From an uncultured SAR116 cluster alpha proteobacterium (GTDB lineage Bacteria > Pseudomonadota > Alphaproteobacteria > Puniceispirillales > Marisalimonadaceae), in NCBI GenBank assembly GCA_902616615.1, contig CACMTN010000001.1:1-64000 (forward strand): a DNA stretch of 64,000 bases, read 5' to 3'. Positions 11,885-19,851 of this stretch are shown here, in pieces. Within the stretch, counting starts at the first letter, position 1, and each line of letters opens with the position of its first letter. The position numbers and the translations under genes were made by a program. The notes beneath the pieces were generated by a model. The model made no database searches, was not told where the DNA came from, and worked only from the letters and a program-made list of their open reading frames with translations.

Positions 11885-13855
11885 ATGCACAATAAACTAG
11901 TACATTTTAAATACTATAAAGCTTTAATTTTGTTGTTATTTTCAACTTTAATTAGTTTGACTAATGTAAGCAAATCTGTATCGAACATCTTAGTTTCCAA
12001 TCAAAATACTATAACTAATGAAAATTATGATTTTGTTAAATTTGATATTTTATTTGGTAAAATATTTGAAACCACACCAACAAAAATTCTCATAGGTTTA
12101 CAAGTAAATCTCTTACCAGATTGGAAAATATATTGGAGAAATCCTGGTGATGCAGGACTACCTCCAGAAATCAAATGGGAAATAGGAAATAATATCAAAT
12201 CAATGAATTTACTATTTCCAAACCCTAAAAGATTTAAGTTTTTCGGTATTGAGACATTTGGTTACGAAAATGAAGTAATTTTTCCAATAGTTATAGAACG
12301 GTTAAACAAAAACAAAAAGATATCAGGGCTATTTCAATTTGAGGCACAAGTATGTTCTGAAATATGTGTCCCAATAAGTTTTAATTATGATTTAAGTAAA
12401 TTAACTAAAAATTATGAAGACAATTCTAAATTAAAAGACATAATTAGATATAAGGATAGAGTACCTAAGTCTTTAGGAAGTAAAGATTTAGAACTTTTCT
12501 CATTTGCTCAATCTGATGATAAACTAAAACTATCATTCATAAATAAATTAAATCTAAGCCCCTATGACATAATTATAGAAGATAATAAAGAATTCATTTT
12601 TGAAAAACCTATATATCTCAAAAATGGTGAACTTTTAAATCTAACAATTAATTTTAAGGAAAAAAAAGACTATGAATTTGAATTTTTAAAATTTACTTTT
12701 CTAAGTAATGATCTAAGTTATGAGAAAATTATAACTAAACAGTCAAATTTACCTTTCAAAAACATATTACAATTTAATGAAAGTAAAATTTCAATTGGTT
12801 TTGAAATTTTTATAATCGCTTTAATTGGTGGATTTGTTTTAAATTTTATGCCCTGTGTTCTCCCAGTATTATCTTTGAAAATGATTCAATTAGTAAATTT
12901 AAGAACGGAAAACAAAGTAATATTTAGAAAGAAAATATCATTTAATATATTGGGTATATTAACATCTTTTTTATTGCTAGCTTTCGGTACTTACATTGTT
13001 AAGTCTGCAGGTGAACTTGTAGGGTGGGGTGTACAATTTCAAAATCCATCTTTTCTAATTTTTATGATTTTACTAACAGCTTTTTTTGGTCTTAATTTAT
13101 TAGGGTTATTTAATTTTTTCTTACCTCCAAAAATTTTAAATATTCTATCATATAGGGGTAAGGGTTTTGTAGGAGATTTCATTACTGGAATTACATTAAC
13201 GTTATTAGCTACTCCGTGTACAGCACCATTAGTGGGTACTGCAGTTGGTTTTGCCTTATCTGGAGGCATTTTCGAAATTTTTTCCATTCTTTTAATTATG
13301 GGTCTAGGTTTGTCATTACCCCTTATTCTTATAATGTTATTCCCAAAAATTATATCAATTATTCCAAAGCCTGGTAATTGGTTAGTAACTTTTAAAAAAG
13401 TTATGGCTATTTTCCTTCTACTTACATCGTTATGGTTAATTAATTTATTAATAAAATTGCAGACAAAAATTGAAACCAATTTAAATAACTATACTAATTT
13501 AGAGATAGTTAATTGGGATATAAATAAAAATATTTCATTACCAAATCAGTTAGCAACTAAAGGTGAAATAGTATTTGTCGATATTACTGCAGATTGGTGT
13601 ATAACATGTCAGGTTAATAAAGCATTGGTTCTTGAAACTAAACAAATATCAGAAATTTTTAAAAGAAATAATGTAAAAGTTCTGGTCTTAGATTGGACTA
13701 AGCCGAACAAAAATATTAAAAAATTCTTAACTAAAAAACAACGTTATGGAATACCGTACAATGAAATTTATGGTCCATTATTATTGAATGGAAAAATTCT
13801 GCCTGAATTACTAACTATCAAAGAAATCCAGAAATACATTAAAATAGCAAAATAA
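11885..13855 (+). CDS. DsbD/ScsB-type protein-disulfide reductase
   Basis: Carries electrons from cytosolic thioredoxin across the inner membrane to periplasmic thiol proteins. The 656-residue protein has a signal peptide, an N-terminal DsbD-alpha-like domain with a Cys pair (QVCSEICVP), a central multi-helix DsbD domain with the two membrane cysteines (NFMPCVLPVLSLKM and ATPCTAPLVGTAVG), and a C-terminal thioredoxin domain with the WCITC active site. The layout is that of ScsB-like reductases. Likely clients here are CcmG, CcmH and copper-handling proteins. A TATAAT box at 11864-11869 suggests a very short leader. Confidence 0.88.
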   Translation: MHNKLVHFKYYKALILLLFSTLISLTNVSKSVSNILVSNQNTITNENYDFVKFDILFGKIFETTPTKILIGLQVNLLPDWKIYWRNPGDAGLPPEIKWEIGNNIKSMNLLFPNPKRFKFFGIETFGYENEVIFPIVIERLNKNKKISGLFQFEAQVCSEICVPISFNYDLSKLTKNYEDNSKLKDIIRYKDRVPKSLGSKDLELFSFAQSDDKLKLSFINKLNLSPYDIIIEDNKEFIFEKPIYLKNGELLNLTINFKEKKDYEFEFLKFTFLSNDLSYEKIITKQSNLPFKNILQFNESKISIGFEIFIIALIGGFVLNFMPCVLPVLSLKMIQLVNLRTENKVIFRKKISFNILGILTSFLLLAFGTYIVKSAGELVGWGVQFQNPSFLIFMILLTAFFGLNLLGLFNFFLPPKILNILSYRGKGFVGDFITGITLTLLATPCTAPLVGTAVGFALSGGIFEIFSILLIMGLGLSLPLILIMLFPKIISIIPKPGNWLVTFKKVMAIFLLLTSLWLINLLIKLQTKIETNLNNYTNLEIVNWDINKNISLPNQLATKGEIVFVDITADWCITCQVNKALVLETKQISEIFKRNNVKVLVLDWTKPNKNIKKFLTKKQRYGIPYNEIYGPLLLNGKILPELLTIKEIQKYIKIAK

Positions 13856-13915
13856 TTTTATTTTAAAATTCAGTGATATAGTTTAAGTATAATTTAAAAA
13901 AAATAAGGAGTTAAC

Positions 13916-14395
13916 ATGTCAACTAATATAGGTAATAGTTTCCCCTCTGGAATATTTCTTATAAAAGATAGTAAGGGAGTAAAAGAAGTCAAAACTGATG
14001 ATTATTTTAAATCGAATAAAGTCGTTTTGTTTGCTTTACCTGGAGCTTTCACACCGACATGTTCTGCTAAGCATTTGCCAGGTTATATAAAATATTATCA
14101 AGATATTAAAGATAAAGGTGTAGATATAATTGCATGTATGGCAGTGAATGATCCACATGTAATGCGTGCATGGGGTTTAGCAAATGAAGTTGAAGGAAAA
14201 ATTGACATGTTGTCTGATTCTGATTGTTCAGTTTCACAGTCTCTTGGTTTAGATATGAATTTTGGTAGAATAATGGGGCTTAGATCAAGAAGATTTGCAA
14301 TGATAGTTGATGATAATGTAATCAGAAAGTCATTTGTAGAAGAGGTTGGAGCATTTGAGGTTTCAACTGCAGAAAATATTTTAAAAAATCTATAA
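13916..14395 (+). CDS. Peroxiredoxin (Prx5 family)
   Basis: Thiol peroxidase that reduces hydrogen and organic peroxides. 159 residues, the usual size for the Prx5/AhpC-TSA redoxin group. The peroxidatic cysteine lies in PGAFTPTCSAKHLPG, and the FGRIMGLRSRRFAMIVDD stretch is typical of the PMP20/Prx5 type. The leader has an AAGGAG ribosome site directly before ATG and a TATAAT hexamer at 13888-13893. It is convergent with rnhA. The reductant (glutathione or glutaredoxin) cannot be told from sequence. Confidence 0.93.
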   Translation: MSTNIGNSFPSGIFLIKDSKGVKEVKTDDYFKSNKVVLFALPGAFTPTCSAKHLPGYIKYYQDIKDKGVDIIACMAVNDPHVMRAWGLANEVEGKIDMLSDSDCSVSQSLGLDMNFGRIMGLRSRRFAMIVDDNVIRKSFVEEVGAFEVSTAENILKNL

Positions 14396-14405
14396 TATTT
14401 TATTA

Positions 14406-14837
14406 TTACTCATTCATTGCATTTACAGCCAATTTATCTGCAATTTCATTGTAATAGTTTCCGGAATGTCCTTTAACCCAAAACCATTCTACATTATGAA
14501 GATTCACGTTTTCATCTAGTTCAATCCAAAGCTCTTTATTGGAGACCTTTTTTTTATTAGCAGTTTTCCATCCATTTTTTTTCCAATTAATAATCCATTC
14601 TGTTATTCCATTTTTAACATATTGTGAATCTGTATATAATTTTATTTTACTTGGGTGTTTTATTGCTTTTAAAGCCTCAATTGTTGCCTTAAGTTCCATT
14701 CTATTATTCGTAGTTAATTTTTCTGATCCAGATAAATGTTTTTCATTATCCTGATAAAGTAAAACAGCTCCCCATCCACCTTTTCCCGGGTTTCCAGAGC
14801 ATGCACCATCTGTAAAAATAGTAATTTCTTTTTTCAT
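14406..14837 (-). CDS. rnhA: Ribonuclease HI
   Basis: Cleaves the RNA strand of RNA-DNA hybrids during replication and R-loop removal. 143 residues with the four acidic active-site residues in their normal settings: Asp in [16 protein letters not shown], Glu in [12 protein letters not shown], Asp in [12 protein letters not shown] and Asp in YNEIADKLA. The basic protrusion ([15 protein letters not shown]) is present, so this is the E. coli-like form. It follows thrB two bases downstream, an arrangement common in alphaproteobacteria. Confidence 0.96.
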   Translation of the reverse strand: MKKEITIFTDGACSGNPGKGGWGAVLLYQDNEKHLSGSEKLTTNNRMELKATIEALKAIKHPSKIKLYTDSQYVKNGITEWIINWKKNGWKTANKKKVSNKELWIELDENVNLHNVEWFWVKGHSGNYYNEIADKLAVNAMNE

Positions 14838-14839
14838 GA

Positions 14840-15817
14840 TTAATTTTCTAAATATTTAATATTTTTAACTAATTTCTTAAAGTGTTTGTGTTTTGTTATG
14901 TATTCTTTTGGATTTTTGAGAACAACCTTAGCTTCAATAGGTGTGTTTACCCAATCAAATAATCTTGTTAATAAAAAACGTAGTGAAGCAGCTTGACACA
15001 ATAGTGGTAAAAAGAATTTTTCGTCCTTATTTAATTTCCTTTTAGAGTTGTATCCTTTTAATAGAGCTTGATATTTTTTATCTTGAAAATTGTATTGTTT
15101 ATCAAAACACCAAGCATTAATAGCAATCGCCAAATCATATGCTAGTATATCTGTACATGAAAAATAAAAATCAATTACTCCTGTAATTTTATTATTAATA
15201 AAAAAAACATTATCAGGAAAAAAATCTGCATGAATAAAACCTTTTGGTAAGTCATGTGGCCAAAATTTAGAAACAAAATCAAAGGAATTTTGTATATCTT
15301 TCATTAATTCAGGTTGGAGTTTATTCAACACGTTAACTGGTACAGAATTATTACATTTTTTTATTAATGTTTGCCATCCTTTCAATGAAAGTGAGTTATC
15401 TCTTTGAAGTTCAAAGTCTCTACTAGAAAGGTGCATAAGACCCATACTGGAACCAACTTGATTACAATCTTCAATAGTTACGTTATTTTTGGATTTTCCT
15501 TCAAGAAAATTAACAATGATTGTTGGTTTTCCTTTTAATTTTTGAAGAAATTTATAATTTTTATCATATATTGGTTTAGGACAATAATAACCATTTTTGT
15601 TTAGATGAATCATAATTTTAATAAAAAAAGGAATGTCCTTAATATCTACTCTTTTTTCAAAAATAGTAAGTATATAATTACCATTAGATGTTTTTAAATA
15701 AAAGTTACTATTTTCTATTCCTTCTGTAATTCCAGAAAATGAAATTAACTCACCGATGTCGTATTGCTTTAAAAAATCTATTATATGACTTTCATTTAAA
15801 TTCGTATAAACTGCCAA
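14840..15817 (-). CDS. thrB: Homoserine kinase (ThrB type II, APH fold)
   Basis: Phosphorylates homoserine to O-phosphohomoserine, the substrate of ThrC. 325 residues with the aminoglycoside phosphotransferase fold rather than the GHMP fold. Visible features are [12 protein letters not shown] at the N-terminus, the [11 protein letters not shown] nucleotide loop, the catalytic loop [13 protein letters not shown] and the metal-binding GVIDFYFSC. It lies in ispH-thrB-rnhA order on the minus strand. The shared linkage and N-terminus separate it from choline or other APH kinases. Confidence 0.93.
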   Translation of the reverse strand: MAVYTNLNESHIIDFLKQYDIGELISFSGITEGIENSNFYLKTSNGNYILTIFEKRVDIKDIPFFIKIMIHLNKNGYYCPKPIYDKNYKFLQKLKGKPTIIVNFLEGKSKNNVTIEDCNQVGSSMGLMHLSSRDFELQRDNSLSLKGWQTLIKKCNNSVPVNVLNKLQPELMKDIQNSFDFVSKFWPHDLPKGFIHADFFPDNVFFINNKITGVIDFYFSCTDILAYDLAIAINAWCFDKQYNFQDKKYQALLKGYNSKRKLNKDEKFFLPLLCQAASLRFLLTRLFDWVNTPIEAKVVLKNPKEYITKHKHFKKLVKNIKYLEN

Positions 15818-15833
15818 AACTAAATCCTAAAAC

Positions 15834-16787
15834 TTATCGCAAAATTTTTGGTAAATTAAATTTAACATCTTCTTTTGTTACTTCATGATCTATCAAATTA
15901 ACTTCAAAATCTTTTTTAAGTTTAGATATTAATACTTGTACTAGAGTCTCAGGTGCTGATGCACCTGCAGTTAAACCAATATTTGGAGATTTTAAGGGAT
16001 TAAATTTTTTTAAAAACAAATCAAGTTTATTCTCGTTGGGTATTAAAATAGCTTTTTTTACACCGTGAGATAACGCTACTTCTACAAGACGAACAGAATT
16101 AGAGGAATTTTCAGCTCCTATAACTAAAATGCAATCACATATTTTTGACATTGATTTTACTGCCATTTGTCTATTTGTAGTTGCATAACAAATATCTTCT
16201 GAACTTGGTCCTTTTATGTTTGGAAATTTAGATTTTAAAATACTTAAAATTTTACTTGTATCATCTATAGATAATGTCGTTTGGGTAGCAAAAGCTAAAT
16301 TATCTGGATTATCTATTTTAACGTTATAAGCGTCTTCTTCTGTTTCGATCAAAGTAATATTATTTTTTGGAACTTGCCCCATAGTTCCAATTACTTCTAC
16401 ATGGTTTTTATGTCCAATCAATAAAACGTGTCTTCCTAAATTATAATGACGAATTGTTTCATTATGAACTTTAGTTACTAATGGACAAGTTGCATCTATA
16501 GAAATCATTTTCCTTTGTTTTGCTTCATCCATGACTGATTTAGCAACGCCATGAGCTGAAAAGATAATTGGACGATCAGTTGGTGCCTCATTAACTTCAT
16601 CAACAAATACAGCGCCTATTCTAGCCAAAGAATTAACGACGTCTTTATTATGAACTATTTCATGTCTAACATATACTGGTGATCCAAATCTTTTAATAGA
16701 CTCTTCTACAATCTTTACAGCTCTATCAACACCTGCACAAAAACCTCTTGGTGATGCAAGATATAAATTAATTTTTTGTTTCTTCAT
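15834..16787 (-). CDS. ispH: 4-hydroxy-3-methylbut-2-enyl diphosphate reductase
   Basis: Last enzyme of the MEP isoprenoid pathway, producing IPP and DMAPP with a 4Fe-4S cluster. 317 residues. The three cluster cysteines are in SPRGFCAGVDRAV, DATCPLVTKVH and EDICYATTNRQ. EIVHNKDVV and SAHGVAKSV complete the active site. It provides substrates for IspA (57.7 kb) in the pathway opened by Dxs (58.7 kb). Upstream is an imperfect inverted repeat. Confidence 0.97.
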   Translation of the reverse strand: MKKQKINLYLASPRGFCAGVDRAVKIVEESIKRFGSPVYVRHEIVHNKDVVNSLARIGAVFVDEVNEAPTDRPIIFSAHGVAKSVMDEAKQRKMISIDATCPLVTKVHNETIRHYNLGRHVLLIGHKNHVEVIGTMGQVPKNNITLIETEEDAYNVKIDNPDNLAFATQTTLSIDDTSKILSILKSKFPNIKGPSSEDICYATTNRQMAVKSMSKICDCILVIGAENSSNSVRLVEVALSHGVKKAILIPNENKLDLFLKKFNPLKSPNIGLTAGASAPETLVQVLISKLKKDFEVNLIDHEVTKEDVKFNLPKILR

Positions 16788-16796
16788 AATTTAGTT

Positions 16797-16822
16797 TTGA
16801 TGTATTACAATCAATACGTCAA
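16797..16822. promoter_or_regulatory. Imperfect inverted repeat between ispH and lipoprotein gene
   Basis: TTGATGTATT and AATACGTCAA form a 10-base dyad with one mismatch around a 6-base centre. It sits 10 bases upstream of the ispH start in a divergent promoter region, so it could be an operator or a leader hairpin. No function can be assigned. Confidence 0.3.
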
Positions 16823-16872
16823 TAAAGATTAGTCAAGTTACAAAATTTTTTACATTTTTTAGGATAACATGT

Positions 16873-17301
16873 ATGATTCGAGTTTTTATTATAATTATAT
16901 TTATATTTTTATATGGTTGTTCAACTTTTAAAAAAGATGCTGTTGAATGTCCCAAATTAATTGCACCTAAAAAAGCTGCTGAAATTGTTGTTAATTCAGA
17001 AGGTAACTCACCCGTTTATATAGGATTTAGAGGTGTACAGAAGTTTTGTTTTAAAGATGGCGATGATATTGAAATGGAGCTCTCTATTAATATACGAGCA
17101 ATCAGAAATGATATAACAAAGGAAGATTATGTCCCTGTCAATATTAGTGTAGTGTCAGTAGATTTAAATGAAAAAGAATTTGATAGAGATGAATTTAGCT
17201 ATTCTCAATTTTTATTAAAAGGTAGTAAAATAGTAGATAGAGCTACAACATTTGAATTGAAAGTTCCTGCTGGTGGGCAAGTCTTGGTAGGAATAAAGTA
17301 G
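16873..17301 (+). CDS. Small lipoprotein of unknown function
   Basis: 142 residues with a lipoprotein signal peptide: hydrophobic stretch then lipobox LYGC at residues 13-16, so Cys16 is the predicted lipidated residue. The mature part is mainly beta (VYIGFRGVQKFCFKDGDDIEMELSI and later strands) and has no recognised catalytic motif. A second Cys lies in DAVECPKL and a third in KFCFKD. It is divergent from ispH, and its stop codon directly abuts the atpF stop on the other strand. I do not recognise a named family; an envelope role is inferred from the lipobox. Confidence 0.75.
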   Translation: MIRVFIIIIFIFLYGCSTFKKDAVECPKLIAPKKAAEIVVNSEGNSPVYIGFRGVQKFCFKDGDDIEMELSINIRAIRNDITKEDYVPVNISVVSVDLNEKEFDRDEFSYSQFLLKGSKIVDRATTFELKVPAGGQVLVGIK

Positions 17302-17787
17302 TTATTTTATAATAGAAGATTTAATCTCATTTAAAGATTTAGAAATTAAATTATTTTTTTCTTTGTTATCCAATTTATTTTTTATATAAGTTTTGGATGA
17401 TTCAACCACAATATTGCTAGTAATTTCTCTAATGTTTTTTATGGCTTCAGTTTCTAACGATAAGATTTTTTGTCTAGCTTGTTCTTCTTTTCTTTTAATC
17501 ATTTCAAGGGATTTTAAGTTTGCCTCTTCTTGAATTTTTTTAGCGGTTTCTTTTGCGTTTTTAATAAGATTTTCAGCTTCATCAGTAACATTTTTTTGAT
17601 TTTGTAAAGCAAGCCTTAGTTCTTCCAAAGCTTCTTCTTTAAGTGATTTAGCTTCATTAAGTTCTTTTTCAATAAATAAAGATCTCTCATCTAGTAAAGA
17701 AATTATAGCCTTCTTTCCTTTTTTCCACACCAAAACAAAAAATAATAAAAACGCAATTGCTACCCACGCTGTCTCATCCAAGTACAT
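17302..17787 (-). CDS. atpF: ATP synthase F0 subunit b
   Basis: Peripheral stalk subunit tying the membrane sector to F1. 161 residues: one N-terminal transmembrane helix (about 5-22) followed by a long charged coiled coil rich in Glu, Lys and Ala. It is the last gene of the F0 operon, one base after the b' gene. Separate b and b' genes and an F0 operon lacking F1 genes are typical of alphaproteobacteria. Confidence 0.92.
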   Translation of the reverse strand: MYLDETAWVAIAFLLFFVLVWKKGKKAIISLLDERSLFIEKELNEAKSLKEEALEELRLALQNQKNVTDEAENLIKNAKETAKKIQEEANLKSLEMIKRKEEQARQKILSLETEAIKNIREITSNIVVESSKTYIKNKLDNKEKNNLISKSLNEIKSSIIK

Positions 17788-17788
17788 T

Positions 17789-18376
17789 CTATTTCTCCAC
17801 TAATATATTTTTTGATGCTGTATTAATTGCTTTCTTGCCCTCAACCTTACCGTATTTAAGATCAGTTAAATTTTGAATGACTTTTGCAGTGAGTTCTTCG
17901 GCGTTGCTTATGATCTCCTTTATAACTAATTTCTGTGTTTCCATTATTTGTTTCTCAGCTTTGATAACTTTTTCATTTAATTTTTTATTTATATCTTTTT
18001 CTTTTTTTTCGATAATTTGTTTTGTTTCAGAAAGAGCTTGACTAACAATCAATTGTGACCTTGATTTTAATTCTGTTTGAGAATTGATAATGTTTTCCTT
18101 TATTTTTTCAGTCTCTTGACTTGACGTCTTAGCTTTAACTAAGTCATTTTGGATGTTAGTTTCCCTATTATTTAAAATTGATTTTATATTTGGGGTCACC
18201 AAATATTTCATCAAGATATAACCTAATATTAGGGAGACCACAGCCCAAAAAATAAGAGATGGATATGTATTAAAATCTAATTGTGGCAGTCCAGCATTAC
18301 CTTCACCAGCCTTAGCAACATAAGAAGTATTTGCAAAAATTAGTACAACCAAAATAAATTTAAAATAGTATGACAT
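17789..18376 (-). CDS. ATP synthase F0 subunit b'
   Basis: Second, divergent b-type stalk subunit that pairs with b. 195 residues: a signal-like hydrophobic N-terminus (ending AKAGEG), a transmembrane segment within PSLIFWAVVSLILGYILMKY, then a long coiled coil (NRETNIQNDLVKAK and on). The leader TTACTTAAG (18389-18397) lies 12 bases before the ATG; a matching element precedes atpE. It follows atpE after a 66-base gap that holds a hairpin. Confidence 0.9.
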   Translation of the reverse strand: MSYYFKFILVVLIFANTSYVAKAGEGNAGLPQLDFNTYPSLIFWAVVSLILGYILMKYLVTPNIKSILNNRETNIQNDLVKAKTSSQETEKIKENIINSQTELKSRSQLIVSQALSETKQIIEKKEKDINKKLNEKVIKAEKQIMETQKLVIKEIISNAEELTAKVIQNLTDLKYGKVEGKKAINTASKNILVEK

Positions 18377-18403
18377 TTGTTATTCTTACTTAAGTAAAAA
18401 TCT

Positions 18404-18427
18404 GCCTATAGTTAAATTACTATAGGC
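18404..18427 (-). terminator. Hairpin downstream of atpE (partial terminator or mRNA stabiliser)
   Basis: GCCTATAGT and ACTATAGGC form a perfect 9-bp stem around a 6-base loop. In the direction of transcription (minus strand) it lies 15 bases after the atpE stop and is followed within two bases by a run of five T. It has the form of an intrinsic terminator but sits inside the operon, so read-through must occur. It may set the higher yield of subunit c relative to b/b' or protect the 3' end of an atpE message. Role is inferred. Confidence 0.55.
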
Positions 18428-18442
18428 AATATTAATTTTTTT

Positions 18443-18670
18443 TTAGAACGTGAATAATAGTAATAGCGCAATAACTAGAGCAAAAAGTGCAACTGCTTCT
18501 GTTAGAGCAAATCCTAAAATAGCTATTCCAAAAACTTCATTTTTTGCTGCTGGGTTTCTTCCTACAGCTGTAACTAATGAAGCAAAAATATTACCAATAC
18601 CAACTCCAACCCCTGCTAGAGCAATAACGGCCAAACCAGCTCCTATTAATTTTGCGGCATCCATTTCCAT
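18443..18670 (-). CDS. atpE: ATP synthase F0 subunit c
   Basis: Forms the rotating proton-carrying ring. 75 residues in two helices: helix 1 has the glycine-rich packing motif GVGVGIGN, the polar loop is GRNPAA (Arg38-Asn39-Pro40), and helix 2 carries the proton-binding carboxylate Glu58 in [11 protein letters not shown]. No sodium-type ligand pattern is obvious, so proton coupling is expected. The leader has AGGA close to the start and the TTACTTAAG element at 18685-18693. Confidence 0.97.
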   Translation of the reverse strand: MEMDAAKLIGAGLAVIALAGVGVGIGNIFASLVTAVGRNPAAKNEVFGIAILGFALTEAVALFALVIALLLLFTF

Positions 18671-18712
18671 ATTTTTTTTCCTTTCTTAAGTAATATTAAA
18701 TTTAGTAATGAA

Positions 18713-19456
18713 TTAGTGTAAATGTATTGCATCATGAAGGTACATACATGTTAAAATACTGAAAACATAGGCTTGAAGTGCTGCTACTAAAAACTCCAGT
18801 CCTGTTAAACCAATAACTGCCAAAAGAGGCAAGACAGCTCCTGCTTTTAAAATGCCACCTGCTGATCCCATCATTATTATGAGACCAGCAAATACCTTCA
18901 TCATGGTGTGCCCGGCTAACATGTTAGCAAATAATCTGACTGATAAACTAATTGGACGGATAAAGTAAGAGATAATCTCAATTGGTATCAATAGAGGTGC
19001 TAGACCAATTGGTACCCCAGACGGGAAAAAGTATGTAAAAAACTTAAAGCCATGCTTTAAAATTGCAATAATTGTAACTCCTACGAATATAATTGAAGCT
19101 AATGTAAAGGTAACAGCTATTTGTGATGTAAAAGTGTAACTGTAGGGTATCATTCCAAGTAGATTACCAAATAGAATAAACATAAATAAAGTAAATATAA
19201 ATGGAAAGTATGCTTGACTATCTTTGCCGGCATTCTCTTTGACCATATTTGCAACAAATTCATATGACATTTCTACTAAGGATTGAAATCTTCCAGGTAT
19301 AAGTGCTTGCTTTCTGGATCCAAAATATAAAAAACAAACTGAACCAAGAATAGACAACATCATAAATAGAGCAGCGTTAGTGAACGATATATCAATACCC
19401 ATAAAGTTAAGTTCGTATAAAGTTTTAATTGTAAATTGTTCTACAGGTGAATTCAT
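18713..19456 (-). CDS. atpB: ATP synthase F0 subunit a
   Basis: Stator subunit that provides the proton half-channels. 247 residues, mostly membrane helices. The essential arginine is in ISLSVRLFANMLAGH and the C-terminal region has FLVAALQAYVFSILTCMYL. It lies one base after atpI and 42 bases before atpE in the usual F0 order. Confidence 0.97.
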   Translation of the reverse strand: MNSPVEQFTIKTLYELNFMGIDISFTNAALFMMLSILGSVCFLYFGSRKQALIPGRFQSLVEMSYEFVANMVKENAGKDSQAYFPFIFTLFMFILFGNLLGMIPYSYTFTSQIAVTFTLASIIFVGVTIIAILKHGFKFFTYFFPSGVPIGLAPLLIPIEIISYFIRPISLSVRLFANMLAGHTMMKVFAGLIIMMGSAGGILKAGAVLPLLAVIGLTGLEFLVAALQAYVFSILTCMYLHDAIHLH

Positions 19457-19457
19457 A

Positions 19458-19766
19458 TCATTTTTCTTTTTCGTTAAAAAATCCTATTTTTAAACCTTTG
19501 CCAGTCAAAACTCTCCAAAGGTTATATATCCCAGCAATACCACCTAATAAAAATAATATTAACAGAAATAAGGGAGTGGTATTAAACCACTGATCTATTG
19601 TCCACCCTAAACCCGCACCAATTATCAAACCTGCGAGTAATTCTGTTCCAACTCTGTAGTAAATATTAAGCGAATCAGTGTTTTTAAATGTTTGTTTATA
19701 ATCCTTCTTAGCTAGTGCAACATCTATTCTTTTTGATAAATTTTTTTCTTTATTTAATGTGCTCAT
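19458..19766 (-). CDS. atpI: ATP synthase protein I
   Basis: Small membrane protein thought to help c-ring assembly. 102 residues with two transmembrane helices; the second region includes GWTIDQWFNTTPLFLLILFLLGG, and AGLIIGAGLGW is typical of the AtpI/F0F1-ATPase-associated family. The basic N-terminal segment (SKRIDVALAKKDYKQ) is cytosolic. First gene of the F0 operon, with a probable promoter about 35-60 bases upstream. Confidence 0.88.
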   Translation of the reverse strand: MSTLNKEKNLSKRIDVALAKKDYKQTFKNTDSLNIYYRVGTELLAGLIIGAGLGWTIDQWFNTTPLFLLILFLLGGIAGIYNLWRVLTGKGLKIGFFNEKEK

Positions 19767-19800
19767 ACTATACTTTCATATGAAATCTATAAGCGTGACT

Positions 19801-19829
19801 AAATTATTTTGAGCTAACAAATAAGTCAA
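19801..19829 (-). promoter_or_regulatory. Probable promoter of the atp F0 operon
   Basis: On the minus strand TTGACT (19824-19829) matches the -35 consensus at five of six positions. A TAATTT at 17-base spacing, or AATAAT at 15, can serve as -10. It lies in the only gap between smc and atpI and points to atpI. This is pattern matching only. Confidence 0.45.
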
Positions 19830-19851
19830 GAGTTTACTTCAAAAACTTTAA

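Noticed and set aside
13039-13479. 146-codon minus-strand frame inside the DsbD/ScsB-like gene
   Set aside because: Antisense to the conserved membrane domain with both redox cysteines; no ribosome site or family resemblance.
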